Source of the DNA: Helicoverpa zea
Taxonomy: Eukaryota; Arthropoda; Insecta; Lepidoptera; Noctuidae
Assembly: GCF_022581195.2 (NCBI RefSeq)
Contig: NC_061473.1
Span: forward strand, 8,556,001-8,620,000
Direction: 5' to 3'
Length of the DNA stretch: 64,000 nucleotides
The notes below the pieces were generated by a model, which saw only the letters and a list, made by a program, of their open reading frames with translations, was not told the origin of the DNA and made no database searches. Made by a program: the position numbers and the translations under genes. Numbering within the stretch: the stretch's first letter is position 1; every line of letters starts with the position of its first letter. Positions 1 through 10,961 of this stretch are shown one piece after another.

Positions 1-779
1 TTTTTGTAGTAAGGCCCTGAAACTTTACTTTCTTTTGTACTTTTTGTTCACCGGTAGATGAGTGGTTAAAGTCGCGTTTTGCTTACTGCGGTCAGTTTTC
101 GGATTGGCGACCGTTTGCATTTAAATCGAGTAAGTGGTTCGTAATTGGGTAAAAAAAATGTATTTTTATATTTTCTGTGAAAAATGACCTCACACTTATA
201 TTCACAAAAGATAAAAGATTGGATGTGTTAATTTTGTTTAAACGCTTCCAAAAGGCTTTAAATCCCTCCTAGAATCTCCTCCTACAAGGCAATAATTGGT
301 ACAAGCATGTTTAAGAAATCCTTAAAGTATGGTTTACGTACCCTATGCTTACGATGCCGTGTGCGAAATGCCTAAACCACACGAATGATCCGAGCGGAAA
401 ATTCGCTAGTATGAAAGCGCTGTTATCCTATGTAAATCTATTGAACGAACAATCACTAGAGACTCGATGCAAATTGCTACTATTCAACTTATTTCGATTC
501 CTACGAAATTCGGTAGCTAGCAAATTAACACGTTCTCCGTAGATCGCCTTAGATTCAGTTCAGAATACAAATTACCTATACCCGGTTTACCCGGGCCGTA
601 CCCGGGCGTCCGGCTGATTTATAACCGGATCGAACCGACGTATTTTATTGTTATAACCTCCCGGTATTGTAAGAAATTTGCAAGTGTGAATTGAATATTT
701 TTTTTTAAGAATTTGTGTATTTTTTTTTTGTTTTGGGTTATGAGTATTGAGAGTATAGAACCTGATTTATGTTAAAGTT
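1..779. other. AT-rich intergenic DNA, no gene seen
   Basis: No supported gene. A short GC-rich patch at about 580-614 carries two CCCGGG palindromes. The 65-codon open frame at 345-542 has no recognisable motif. Confidence 0.5.
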
Positions 780-795
780 AAGGTTTATGGTAGTT

Positions 796-1054
796 GCTTA
801 GACGACAGACCCGTGTCGACGGCGCGCGTTGTTCCACGCGCTCCTCAGAGAGATGTCAGCAACCCCAGCGGGGCCCAGCAGGGCCAAGGCCTGCCGGGGC
901 TGCGGGTTATTCGAAAGAGATACCGCGGCCCTGGTACATAAAAGGCCTATGACGGAACACGACGGTTTTTAGTCAGTAAGAGTCTGACACTCCCTCACCG
1001 CTGCTAACCCACAGCGGGAGGGGTCATTTGATGATTTTTGACGTCGGAAAAAAA
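796..1054 (+). mobile_element. SINE-like element, family C (GC-rich), longest copy
   Basis: A GC-rich 259-bp element ends in an A run (1048-1056). It is flanked by a 16-bp duplication with one mismatch (AAGGTTTATGGTAGTT at 780-795, AAGGTTAATGGTAGTT at 1055-1070). The A tail and TSD indicate LINE-type retrotransposition. This copy has about 70 bp of 5' sequence absent from the other copies (6871, 11378, 21904, 49488). No convincing tRNA A/B boxes are visible, so it may be a non-tRNA SINE or the 3' end of an unseen LINE. Confidence 0.75.
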
Positions 1055-1070
1055 AAGGTTAATGGTAGTT

Positions 1071-1669
1071 TACCTAATAAATTATGTACTCCATGCACCA
1101 GTAATATTATCTACTTATATTACAAGAAATCTGCCATCGCAACGATTACCACCGGTCGTTAAGTGCTAATAAACAGTTTTCATTATTATTTACCTAAAGG
1201 TAAAATCGTCTGATTGTTTCAATAAAAAACTTAGTTCACTCCAAAAATAGGATTCAAATATAGCTACCTATATCGTCACATCAAGACAAGCTATGAACAT
1301 TTCTCACACAAATTCTTAGATTCTTCCTTCACGTAAAAACCAGATGATAGATCCCAAAACTTCTTCACATTTAATAAACACGTCTTATACTCGTTCACTT
1401 AATTTGCTCAACATTTTCATAAGCAGCTGAAACTTGGATGATAAATATGAAAACAACCAAGTACCCTCACGCATATTTGGTGAAACTTCAGAACTTGGCA
1501 AAAGTTAAACATTTTAATACAGGTTTGATATTTGAGCACAAAAAGTAGGCCGATGTTAAATTTTAACTTAATTCCTAAGGGTATCGATCGGGGGAGGTGT
1601 TTTTATGTTTTGACTTAAGCTTGTGTTTGAATTTTAATTTATTTAGGAATCAATATACCTAAAAATATA
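1071..1669. other. Intergenic DNA, nothing recognised
   Basis: AT-rich unique sequence without a supported gene or a repeat that recurs in the window. Confidence 0.5.
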
Positions 1670-1798
1670 AACATCTTGAGGAAACCTGGACTAAATAGTC
1701 TGAAATCACCAACCCGCATTGAGCAAGCGTGGTGATTAATGCTCAATCCTTCTCCGTGTGGGAGGAGGCCGCAGCCCAGCAGTGGGACGATAAAAAAT
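1670..1798 (+). repeat. RTE-type 3' tail module (GAAATCACCAACCCGC)
   Basis: About 130 bp matching the 3' part of the SINE at 2049-2323 and the pieces at 5769, 43157 and 63711. Shared landmarks are GAAATCACCAACCCGCATTG, a paired GAGCAAGC/GCTCAATC segment and GTGGGACGATAAAAA at the end. It stands here without a head, as expected for a 5'-truncated insertion. Confidence 0.65.
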
Positions 1799-2048
1799 AA
1801 TATACCTTATATTTGGTAAATATGGTCATATTAGTAAGACCTTCTGTTATGTTATCAAAACGTTTCATGTTTCTATTATAACGCTATTTTATATAACATA
1901 TTTTTGGAAGTCTGAATATTACTTGTTGTACTTTGCTGTACTTGTTCACTAGTTTAATAAGACACATTAGTCAATTAGTAAAAAACATTTGCTAAAAAAA
2001 TAAAACCGACTTCAGTAATAATAAAAATATAGCTGAAAATTGAAGTCA

Positions 2049-2323
2049 AGGTGGCCTAGTGGGTTAAGAACCAACCTCTCGAGTATGAGGGTGTGGGTTC
2101 GATTCCAGGTCAGACAGGTACCAATGCAACTTTTCTAAGTTTGTACTTACTTTCTAAGTATATTTTAGACACCAATGACCCATAAAAAGGTGAAGGAAAA
2201 CATCTTGAGGAAACCTGGACTATATAGTCTGAAATCACCAACCCGCTTGAGCAATGGTGATTAATGCTCAATCCTTCTCCGTGTGAGAGGAAACCTGTGC
2301 CGCGCAGTGCGACGATAAAAAAG
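2049..2323 (+). mobile_element. tRNA-headed SINE with RTE-type tail (family A2)
   Basis: The head has a pol III A box (TGGCCTAGTGGG, 2052-2063) and a B box (GGTTCGATTCC, 2096-2106). About 60 bp of body follow that are shared with the SINEs at 38828 and 61967. After about 2185 it switches to the GAAATCACCAACCCGC tail seen alone at 1670. Its body thus joins the same head to a different 3' end than the main A family. No clean TSD was found. Confidence 0.75.
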
Positions 2324-2659
2324 ACAGTACCTGAAAACAGCGTGAAAATCCGTTCAGCCAAACGTGAGATAACCTTACACAAACATATATACGAACAGTT
2401 CAAAACTTACTACTACGTCCTCCTGTGTTTTGAAGACGGTTAAAAACCGTTTCACGTGAGCTTCCTACAAAGATAGACGAATACCCTTACTAGGAATGAA
2501 TTTGAACAATATTGTTTATAAACCAATAGATTTATCCACAGTTGACTTACTATCGATTATTGTTCAGCTGCTTCGAGCTTTTTTAAATCTTCCAGACAAC
2601 TTTCCGCTTCATTTGTAATCAAATTAAATTATGTTCGTACCGGCCTTTCCTTTTCTTTT
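2324..2659. other. Intergenic DNA, nothing recognised
   Basis: AT-rich sequence; no supported gene or recurring repeat. Confidence 0.45.
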
Positions 2660-2946
2660 AGGGTTCCGTAGACATATAATAATTACATTTATATTTTTTA
2701 TAAATTATAAAAATTATTTTCAAATTATGAATGTTGATTAGAATCTTGATGGATTGTTGTTGAAATTTCTAGAAACACACTGTTATGATAAATAATAATT
2801 TTAACAATGGTTTTCAAATATTAATTATATCTTTCCAATTACCAGGTACTTCTACTAATTTTGTTTAAACTTATATTATTTTGTTTTTTAGGTTTCAATC
2901 GTAACTTAACGAAATTTTCAACTGCCAAAACTCCCTACGGAACCCT
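2660..2946. repeat. Possible TIR element, AGGGTTCCGTAG ends
   Basis: A perfect 12-bp inverted repeat (AGGGTTCCGTAG at 2660-2671, CTACGGAACCCT at 2935-2946) brackets 287 bp of AT-rich DNA. The same end motif starts the repeats at 3090 and 4337. No TSD is evident, so the call rests on the inverted ends only. Confidence 0.35.
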
Positions 2947-3089
2947 CACATACTTTTTCACAAAAAAAAATATCTGCCATTCATCCGTACTCATAAATTC
3001 GGCCCTCGGATATTGAGTTCATGGCTAATATTGATATTCTCAAAGCCAATTGATTACATTACAAGGGTAGCTAACAGGTTTCCATTTTT

Positions 3090-3645
3090 AGGGTTCCGTA
3101 CCCAAAGGATAAAACGGAACCCTATTGTTTTCACTCCTCTGTCCGTCCGTCCGTCTGTCACCAGTCTAATGAACCATGATAGTTAGAAGGTTGAAATTTT
3201 CACAGATGATATATTTCTGTTGCCGCTATAACAACAAATACTGATAACTAGAATTAAATAAATATTTTGGGGTCTCCCATACAACAAACGTAATTTTTTG
3301 GCTCATTTTTGCTCGATATCGGCAACAGGTAGATGCTTGAAATATTCACAGAATATGGAATGTATTACAATTAATTATGGAACGTTTTAGAACTAACTAG
3401 CGACCCGCTCCGGCGTCGCCCGGGTAACAGTTTTTTTTCCACTATTTAATGTATGCTATTACACATATAAACCTTATCACTCTATCTATTAAAAATAAAC
3501 CGCATGAAAATTGGTTGTGTAGTTTTGAAAATTTAAGCGCAGAAAGGGACATAGGGACAGAAAAAGCGACTTTGTTTTATAATATGTAGTGATAGTACAG
3601 AACCCTTCGTGCGCAAGTCCGACTCGCACTTGGCCGGTTTTTTTT
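3090..3645 (+). repeat. GGGTTCCGT...CTTGGCCGG interspersed repeat, interrupted
   Basis: It starts with a 10-bp stem (AGGGTTCCGT 3090-3099, ACGGAACCCT 3114-3123), passes through a GTCCGTCCGTCCGTCTGTCA run, and ends CGACTCGCACTTGGCCGG plus T run. This pattern is widespread in moth genomes. It is split by the Helitron at 3397-3592, after which the original repeat resumes. A diverged copy lies at 4337. The superfamily is not decided. Confidence 0.6.
3397..3592 (-). mobile_element. Non-autonomous Helitron nested in another repeat
   Basis: Read on the minus strand it starts TCACTACAT and ends GTCGCTAG, inserted between A and T with no duplication, as expected for Helitrons. It is the same family as 6240-6442. 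It carries no coding capacity (196 bp). It interrupts the repeat at 3090-3645, so it is younger than that repeat. Confidence 0.7.
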
Positions 3646-4336
3646 ATATACCTATCTTTGTATTCACTCCGAGTGGAGCCGGGATCCTTTCTTATAGCTT
3701 TTTAATGTTATGATATGATTAGCCGTAAAGGTCTTCGCGAGATATGAAGAACCTTTTTTTGTTATATTATATTTTTTATGTTATTTGCGGTTTTTGTTGT
3801 TATTTGTTGATTTGTTATAGGAGTAATTCATTTTTTATGTTATTTAACTTATTTCTTTAAAAATCAATGGTAACGCTATTTGAATAAGTAAAAAACTGTT
3901 CGTTTTGCTTTAATTTTACATCTTTTTTAGTATAAAATGTTTATACCATTTAGAATACGGTGGTCATGATTGTTTTAAGTTCAGCTAGTTTTTTTTAAGC
4001 GCCATTCTCAGTAGACTATCCATTTTTGAAAAACCTTACCACTAACAAATTAGACAATAATTTTTTTAACCAATGCGTAACCTCAGACAAAATCAACGAA
4101 CTTTCCTTAAAAAAAAAGCCGCATTAACCAGAGACAAACACAACCAATTTTCCTTGTCAATAAAAAAATCCTACCAAAGACAAAAGCCTATAATGATCAA
4201 TCAAAATATCTGTCGTAATGATCGTAACAACTATTAGGGAGCCATTAAAAATGATCTGACCTACAATCGATCAGCCCGCGGGCCTAATCAATTGTTCATA
4301 GACGACACGACCTTTTGTTTTTTTTAAGGTCTTTTT
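3646..4336. other. Intergenic DNA, nothing recognised
   Basis: AT-rich unique-looking sequence with no supported gene. Confidence 0.45.
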
Positions 4337-4500
4337 AGGGTTCCGTACACAAAGGGTAAAATGGGGCCTTACTACTAAGACTTTGCTGTCCGTCTGTCTG
4401 TCACTAGGTTGTACCTTGTACCAAATGAACAGAACAGTAAAACAATTGACATTTTCATAGATGATTATTACCCGTATCAATAAATACTAAAAACTAGAAT
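4337..4500 (+). repeat. Second, diverged GGGTTCCGT repeat copy
   Basis: It starts AGGGTTCCGTACACAAAGGG and repeats the GTCCGTCTGTCTGTCAC and ACATTTTCATAGATGAT landmarks of 3090-3300. It loses similarity after about 4500. Confidence 0.5.
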
Positions 4501-4778
4501 CGTCGCAATTTCAACCGTTTTCTGAGGGTAAATCTTCCCAAATCGGGATAAAAACACCATATATGCTGTTCTGATATATAAGCTATATGTAAAATGGTAC
4601 TCATTTTTATAAAAAATCCCTCCGTACCGTTATTTTTGCGTGAAGGACTGACAAACATACACACACTCTAACGCATTTGTAATATGTACATATAAGTGTG
4701 CTAATCAAAGATAGAAAAACATAATTACGTAAAAAAGGTCCTTACAAACCTAATTGACAACCTTAAAACCCTAGTGGC
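4501..4778. other. Intergenic DNA with old repeat remnants
   Basis: No gene. The stretch around 4530-4680 resembles degraded interspersed repeat, but no boundary can be set. Confidence 0.35.
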
Positions 4779-4916
4779 CTTACTACAAAAACTTTAACAA
4801 CTGTTTTACACTTGTCTAAAAAAAATGTGGCTCCAAAATGAACCTTATGTCAACGTCATAATTTGACATTTTTTTAGACAAGTCTTAAACTGACGTTAAA
4901 AAGTTTTTGTGGTAAG
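4779..4916. mobile_element. MITE with CTTACYACAAAAACTTT ends
   Basis: A 138-bp element with imperfect inverted ends of about 48 bp. The left end starts CTTACTACAAAAACTTT and the right end, reverse-complemented, starts CTTACCACAAAAACTTT; both then contain ACTTGTCTAAAAA. It is nearly all arm, so it would fold into one long hairpin. No TSD was resolved. Confidence 0.65.
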
Positions 4917-5768
4917 ACGGTAGTCCTCTAACCATTTCAGTACATACGAAGCCTAAAAGCCTAATTAATCGATGTTTGAATTACATTAGAGTACTACAAA
5001 CTAGTTTACATCCTTAATCCCGGATATCCGGATATCCGCCAAGTTTTAGAGTAGGCTGTATCCGCGGCGGATAGCGGATGGCGGATATGTTACTACTCTA
5101 GTATGTACCTGTTTCTGTATTTGTCTGTTTCGGGAAATTATGTTTGTAGAAATGTGAATATAATTATGTGTTCAATATGATACGAGCCATAGAAATCTAA
5201 AATGTAGGTATGATACGAAGACCTAGATAAAAACATGTTTTGAAAAAAATACATAAAAAAATACAATAAATATTATAACAGCCTATAAATATAAAAATAA
5301 TTGAAAAGCAAAAAATATCGTCACATGTGCTTAGCGCTTATTTTTGCCATTATACAATGTCAGCCATATTGTAAAAGTTTAACTTTCATATTCATGATGA
5401 AAAGCTAACATATTTCTTGATACCTGTAATTGACACAAATTCAATAAACATCAGTATCAACTAAAAATCAAATTAATATCTCAAAAACAATTTCCTTTTG
5501 AAGAAAACCGAATTACGTAGTTTCGAAAAGAAAAAACGTAAAAAGTACAAAATTTTCCCCAACCCTTATAATAACGAAACCAATTTATTTCGTTAACCTC
5601 AAAAAAACCGGTAACGTAAACTTGATCAAATATTTTCGAATTTTGCACCTTTACGTTTTTTTCGTTTAGAGCATAGAACCTACTGGACGCACCATTGCGT
5701 ACCCCTCTGTAAAGGTATCGAAACCTGAGTACCTACTCATGAGATGTATGGCTATGTCAAATTTTACC
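4917..5768. other. Intergenic DNA with two small inverted structures
   Basis: No gene. At 5017-5098, GGATATCC is doubled and GGATATCCGCC faces GGCGGATAT. At about 5524-5665, CGAAAAGAAAAAACGTAAA faces a near-identical inverted copy (TTTACGTTTTTTTCG), which may mark a 140-bp MITE. Support for both is modest. Confidence 0.35.
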
Positions 5769-5936
5769 GTGCTTGCTCAATGCGGGTTGGTGATTTCAGA
5801 AATTATAGTCAACATTCATTGATGTCCATGATCCACTTAGAACGTAGGTACATACAAACTTAGTGAAGTATTGGTGCTTTCCTGACCGGGAACCGAACCC
5901 ACATTCATACTTGAGAGGTTGGTTTTTCACCCCAGT
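5769..5936 (-). mobile_element. Decayed tRNA-headed SINE (family A2)
   Basis: On the minus strand it carries the B-box region (GGTTCGGTTCC) and the AACCAACCTCTCAAGTATGA head, then a shortened body and the GAAATCACCAACCCGCATTG tail at 5771-5798. It has the same head-tail combination as 2049-2323, with internal deletions and a missing A-box end. Confidence 0.6.
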
Positions 5937-6239
5937 GCGCGGGCATCGCCAATTCGTTCAACGCTCTAAGTATTTTCGCCACAAAATATTATTTCTTCAT
6001 TCGTTCAATTCGTTTAGGGTCTTGTTCTAGTAATCGTTTTTGGAAAACTGTTACGACTCAATTTGCTTCGTAATATCGTGAAAAAAAGTAATTTTCTCTT
6101 TAAACTGCCGTTAGGGTTGGGCCTCCAAATTGCGGTACCAAAAAGTCTCGTTCCCAACAGACCTTGATTTGCAATGCGCTGCAAATTGCAGTTTGTTTTT
6201 GCTTATGAATTTTGAAAAAGATAAAATTGTTCTGCAAAA
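5937..6239. other. Intergenic DNA, nothing recognised
   Basis: No supported gene or recurring repeat. Confidence 0.4.
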
Positions 6240-6442
6240 TCACTACATAGTATAAAACAAAGTCGCTTTTTAATCCCTATGTCCCTTTGTTCGCTTAAAT
6301 CTTCAAAACTACGCAACGAATTTTGATGCGGTTTTTTTCAATAGATAGAGTGATTAAAGAGGAAGGTTTATATGTATAAATAACATACATTAAATAGTGG
6401 GGAAATACTGTTACCCCGTGCGAAGCCGCATCGGGTCGCTAG
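6240..6442 (+). mobile_element. Non-autonomous Helitron with 3' hairpin and CTAG end
   Basis: It starts TCACTACATAG and ends CTAG (6439-6442), inserted between A and T. Just before the end lies a hairpin: CCCGTGCG (6415-6422), loop AAGC, CGCA, one bulged T, CGGG (to 6435). The 5' TC, 3' hairpin, CTRR end and A|T target are the textbook Helitron marks. A second copy is at 3397-3592 on the other strand. It is 203 bp with no ORF. Confidence 0.75.
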
Positions 6443-6746
6443 TTAATTATAAATGTCACTCAGTGAGTGAAGAATAAAATAAATGTTTTAAGAAACTGAA
6501 GTCTATTCTGATATCTTTATCATTATCACCAAAGTTTTTTTATGAGACAGTTTTTCATCTAAAGTTAAGGCACCTAACTACTTTTTGGTACTCATTTTAT
6601 TCAAATTAATAGAGCTGCTTTTCAACAAAACTGCTATATTATAGACTTTTCAGCTATCCAAACTTTCCCGTCGATGCCATTTAAGGTGCAACGGCCGATT
6701 ATGCCAAAACTTTCGTCGATTTTCGGTCACTAACCTTACTTTAATA
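6443..6746. other. Intergenic DNA, nothing recognised
   Basis: No supported gene; the 79-codon frame starting here on the minus strand overlaps the next MITE. Confidence 0.4.
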
Positions 6747-6761
6747 AAATCTCTGCAGATT

Positions 6762-7148
6762 AAGAGTAGGTACACTGAAGACTTTTTAGTCGGCCGATAG
6801 TTCGATCGAGCGCTAAATATGGAAATGAATAGTAGTATGCACATAAAAACGATTAGGTATTTGACCGGTATTTTTTTTAACGACACCAAATATCATCAAA
6901 TGACCCCTCCCGCTGTGGGTTAGCAGCGGTGAGGGAGTGTCAGACTTTTGTCCGACTAAAAATCCGTCGTGTTCCATTGTAGGCCTTCAATGTACCAGGG
7001 CCGCGGTAACTCTTTCGTACAATCCCGCAGATTTGGCCGCTATCAGACCTACTAAAAGTTTTGATTGAATTCACGACTTTCTTTAAAAAAATACAAGAAT
7101 CAAGCCAACTGTCGGCCGACTTTTTAGTCTGTAGTATGCAGATACCTT
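6762..7148. mobile_element. AGTCGGCCGATAG-type TIR element with nested SINE
   Basis: The left end has GACTTTTTAGTCGGCCGATAG; the right end is the inverse (CTGTCGGCCGACTTTTTAGTC). It is the same family as 32891-33190 and 49107-49299. An identical 15-mer, AAATCTCTGCAGATT, flanks it (6747-6761 and 7149-7163). Most of the extra length compared with the 193-bp copy at 49107 is a nested family C SINE at 6871-7035. Confidence 0.65.
6871..7035 (-). mobile_element. SINE-like family C copy nested in a TIR element
   Basis: Minus-strand copy: T run at the left, then the AATGACCCCTCCCGCTGTGG and GTGAGGGAGTGTCAGAC segments found at 21904-22097. It is diverged and truncated at the 5' end. Confidence 0.65.
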
Positions 7149-7163
7149 AAATCTCTGCAGATT

Positions 7164-8219
7164 TTTTGAGCAGGTTTTATATCATAATCATAAACCCTTA
7201 ACTACCATTTTCTTACAAGAGTCAGTTAATTTTAACTACATATGAAACCGACCTCGAAATGTTTGAGCCGTAACGAATGATCATACAAAATGGCGGCTGA
7301 TTAAGTTAAATTACAGTTTGAGAATTATTTGGGACCTCATTATTATGACAAAAGGCTGTTTGAAGTAAATGAGATATCTTTGAATATTTGTGTTTTGGAA
7401 TAACGAATAGAGTGGCATTTAAATGTTAATTATGTACTACGTACACGATTTAAAATTGAGAAGTATTTTCACTGGTTTAATTGTTATTATAAAAACATTA
7501 ATATATTGGTATAAGAGTCACCTGAATTTCCACTAAACCGCTTTATAATAATTTCCGATTGATGTAGGTACCTGTAACAGACAATAGATTTGTTAAGACA
7601 AACATTTAAAAAAAAAATAGTTTTTTACATTTGCGCATTCAGATCAAAGATTAAACCCATTTAATCATATGACAACTAACTGCCAAGTATCACTTAAATC
7701 CTGATTTTAATATTACAGTAAATAACCAACAGTTTAAGTTCAACTTAAACTTAACTATCAATTTAAACCTACGTTAAATATAATACCCCAATCATAAAAT
7801 ACCGAAATGGGAGTTACCCTTTCGCAAATTGTCGGCGACACGCCGTCACAAGTCTGATATTTCATACTAAGTTTAATTAACATTAACATATTAAAACCGT
7901 ATGTTTATCTGTCCTTTTGTAGATACATAACTGGATAAACAGTAAGTTTATTACTTTAGTAGGGCTCGGGAATTATTTTATTAGCTAAAGGTAGTGTCAG
8001 TGTATTGTATGAATTTTGAAAGTATAGTGCACGCAAAGTAATACTCAAGTATACCCAGTAAAATAGCCTGGTGATTAGGACTTTGGGATTTGTTGAATGG
8101 ACGTAAAAATAAACAGATAAACCTATACTTATCTATCTTCACTTATATATCCTGAAACTATCCTTAACTTGCCTTCCAATTTCAATTATCTATCTGTTGA
8201 TTTGCTAACTTCGAGTAGA
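7164..8219. other. Intergenic DNA, nothing recognised
   Basis: AT-rich sequence of about 1 kb with no gene or recurring repeat that can be supported. Confidence 0.45.
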
Positions 8220-8231
8220 TATAGGAATTTG

Positions 8232-8589
8232 CCTCTTTGTAGATAGAGGCTGACTGCCTCGTTGGTCTAATGGTCGCAAGCGCGGCTGCTGTGCTCGAGG
8301 TCTCGGGTTCGATTCCCGAGTCGGGCCGAAATCGCTTTGTGGGTTTTCTTAAAAACTTTCACAAAGTAGCCCGTGGTCTGGAAGTTGGTGATTGATTCAC
8401 CCGTGCATCGGGGAGCACGTAAATGTCGGTCCTGCGCCTGATATCTTTCCGGTCGTGTCGGATTGCCGTCCCATCGGGTTATGAGAGTGAAGGAATAGGG
8501 AGTGCACCTGTGTCCGCGCAAATGCTCGTGCACTATAATATGTCCTGCGCAGCTGGCTGATCTCCTTAAGTCTCGGCCGTGGACGCCAT
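8232..8589 (+). mobile_element. tRNA-headed SINE, family B
   Basis: The head contains an A-box-like TGGTCTAATGG and a B box GGTTCGATTCC followed by the pairing segment CCGAGTCGGGCC. The body runs through CCCGTGCATCGG and GTCCTGCGCCTGAT and ends CGCCATTA. A 12-bp TSD, TATAGGAATTTG, lies at 8220-8231 and 8590-8601. Other copies: 52686-53049 (minus) and 31241-31478 (headless). The 3' tail is ATT-repeat type rather than poly(A). Confidence 0.8.
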
Positions 8590-8601
8590 TATAGGAATTT
8601 G

Positions 8602-9512
8602 ACATGCTCTGTATGAGGCTAATGCAAAGACTATAAAACCATGCTTTATGGGGCTTATGTGGCACTACTTTCTCCAGTAAGCAAAACCACAGATAGACAG
8701 CTTATTAAAATCCACAGTAAACAAACAAAAGCAAAAAAGAGCTACTTACAAATCTTTCTCATTGCAACAAAGCCTAATTATCTTAGCTTGAACCTTAAAT
8801 TAACATTTCAGTCAATTTCAGACGGATTTAATCAGCCTGTTTGTCAGTTTGTGCGAAATTAACTACACAACTGTGGGAAGCCTCAGAACCTAATATTCTA
8901 AAATGGTTTTGGTTGAAGCCTCTATTTTATTATTGTATAATTTGCTGCAAATATGCTGTTAATTTTGCAACTAAAATATTGTATTGCATACTAGCATTTA
9001 CCAGCAGTTTCACTCGCGTATAGCATATAACCTTACTCAATAGAAGGACTTTATCTAAAACTGAAGATTATATCAAACCGGACCAGCAGTTCTTGAGATT
9101 GCTTAGCACATTTAATCAATCAAATTAACTATTCAGCTTCATGTTATAGTGTACATATTCATTGTAGGTACATAAAAGATTTTGTCTCTAATGGTGTGGA
9201 CTAAACGTTTTTTTATGATCCTTAACATATTATGTACAAGGGAAAACGACAAAATTATTGGATGGATGGAGATAAAATATTCACCAGTTAGATTTAAATA
9301 TGAACATACACATCACACATCGAAGTATGTAGTACAAACTAAATCCACTAAAAACCATGTAACAGGTTTCTCTTTACCCCGAGATGAAACAGCACGAAAA
9401 CTATACACACAGTGCATATTAAACTACCCAGAAAATACATACATGTAAGGGCACACTTGCCCATTTCATTTATTCATACGTCCGCAAGTGTATCGCGACA
9501 CAAGTCTACCAA
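8602..9512. other. Intergenic DNA, no recognised gene
   Basis: An 88-codon open frame at 9182-9448 (plus) has no family motif that I recognise and no supporting splice or promoter context. A relic at about 9000-9080 resembles degraded interspersed repeat. Confidence 0.4.
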
Positions 9513-9971
9513 CACGGAGAAATAAACTAGCAGAGATGTCATAACGCAAAATCTCTTAAGAAAGTCATCTGCTTAGCCTTTTCCCAACTATGTTCCAGTC
9601 CTATGTTCCAGAGTCGACTTCCAGTCCAACCGGATGCAGCTGAGTACCAGTGTTTTCCTATCTGACCTCCTTGACCCAGTTACCGGGGCAACCCAATACC
9701 CCTTGGTAAGACTGAAAATCTCCTAAGAAAGTAGCGCGCCATAATGCGTTTGTTCGGGGGACGAGGACCGCTACTAGCTCCGCCCTTACACGCTTTCTAT
9801 GGAACCCACCTATTATTTTCAAAATAAAATCACCAATCAATCAAGGGCAACCGTTGATAGATTGGTTTTGATTGACAAGGAACCCGAACGCCTCGTACAT
9901 TACTTTGACCTACAAGCAAGCGCGTGACCTACCATCCTTATGGCATCTCCGCAACCTTTCCTTTCTCCGTG
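9513..9971. mobile_element. CACGGAG MITE (copy A) with nested SINE
   Basis: The ends are inverted: the left starts CACGGAGAAATAAACTAG and the right ends CTCCGTG, with CGGAGATG/CATCTCCG inside both. It is the same family as 11283, 38734, 44934 and 62863; the last has a clean 8-bp TSD. It is interrupted by a SINE at 9566-9714. Its own TSD is degraded (TCTACCAA versus ACTACAAT). Confidence 0.7.
9566..9714 (-). mobile_element. 5'-truncated family A SINE nested in a MITE
   Basis: Minus-strand body fragment (GGATGCAGCTGAGTACCAGT to CCCAATACCCCTTGGTAAGA). It is bounded by an 18-bp TSD with one mismatch (AAAATCTCTTAAGAAAGT at 9548-9565, AAAATCTCCTAAGAAAGT at 9715-9732), and the duplicated bases belong to the host MITE. 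The head is missing. Confidence 0.75.
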
Positions 9972-10302
9972 ACTACAATACATACGTACATACATGTTGT
10001 ATATCCCGGCTGCGGTCGTTTTGTGTAGTAAATCTGACCTCTGGTTGGCTTCCGTGTAGTTTTATTACTCTGTTCCCGTTTTTCGGCTTTGAAGTGTAGT
10101 GTTGCAGGGTAAATTGTGTAGATTCAAAGTGGGGAGGATAGAATTCCTAGTTTCAGATCGGCTTTACAATGTGTTTTTTTTTTTCAGTCTCTTATTTTTT
10201 GTTGTATCTAGTAACAAGAGATGTATCTATCACTATATCCTCTGTGTGTATGAATGTTTATTCAAAGTTTCCCGGGTAATCTAGACCGACCCAGACACTA
10301 GG
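9972..10302. other. Intergenic DNA, nothing recognised
   Basis: No supported gene; short open frames here show no motif. Confidence 0.4.
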
Positions 10303-10496
10303 TAGGACTGGTCGTCCGACTTACTGGCTTCTGACTATCCGTAGCGACTGCCAAAGATGTTCAAGTTATAGTTAAACGTGCCCTCCGAGACACGGTCATT
10401 GGTGTCCAAAATATATAGAGAGTACATACAAATACCTGGAATGGAACCTACACTCACACTTAAGAGGTTGATTCTTTACCCACTAGGCCACCGACT
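10303..10496 (-). mobile_element. tRNA-headed SINE family A, 3'-truncated and decayed
   Basis: Minus-strand copy retaining the A-box side (CACTAGGCCACC reversed, near 10482-10493), a mutated B-box region (TGGAATGGAACC), and the body landmarks ACACGGTCATTGGTGTC and CTTACTGGCTTCTGACTA. Confidence 0.65.
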
Positions 10497-10912
10497 TCAG
10501 AAAACGTAGAAAATACAAAAATGTTATTACTTTGTCGTATTAATTTAATTTAGTATTAACTTTCAAATGCACACTGCAGAATATTTCGCTTTTTCAGTAA
10601 AGCTGAAGCAATCTTCATAATTTTGTTTGACAAGCTTGAAAAAATGTCGCTCATAGCCACAGCTTCTATATTTTATAAAATTTAATATGCTTAAAAGGGA
10701 TGATATTAGAAGCAAGCTTTATTTTTTACCCGACTGCACAGGTGGAAGGTTATTCTTTTGCGAATTTAAAGTGTACCTATGTTTTAGGTGCATATAGGTA
10801 GGTAGTAAGATGTTTAAATGTTTTTCCTGAAATATTTTGTCCGATCACCTGCAAAGTGTTCAGCTCTTTATTTCGTTGTATAATAATTATAATGCAAGAC
10901 AGGTGCTACACC

Positions 10913-10961
10913 GAAGTGAATTGCATAGTATCTTATGTAAAGATACTATGCAATTCATTTC
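10913..10961. repeat. Perfect 17-bp hairpin
   Basis: GAATTGCATAGTATCTT (10918-10934) and its exact reverse complement (10940-10956) are separated by the 5-nt loop ATGTA. Pairing continues outward by four or five more positions with one G-T. It lies in otherwise unique DNA, 320 bp upstream of the MITE at 11283. Confidence 0.7.

Noticed and set aside
9182..9448. 88-codon frame as a gene or exon
   Set aside because: No recognisable family and no convincing splice sites at its edges.
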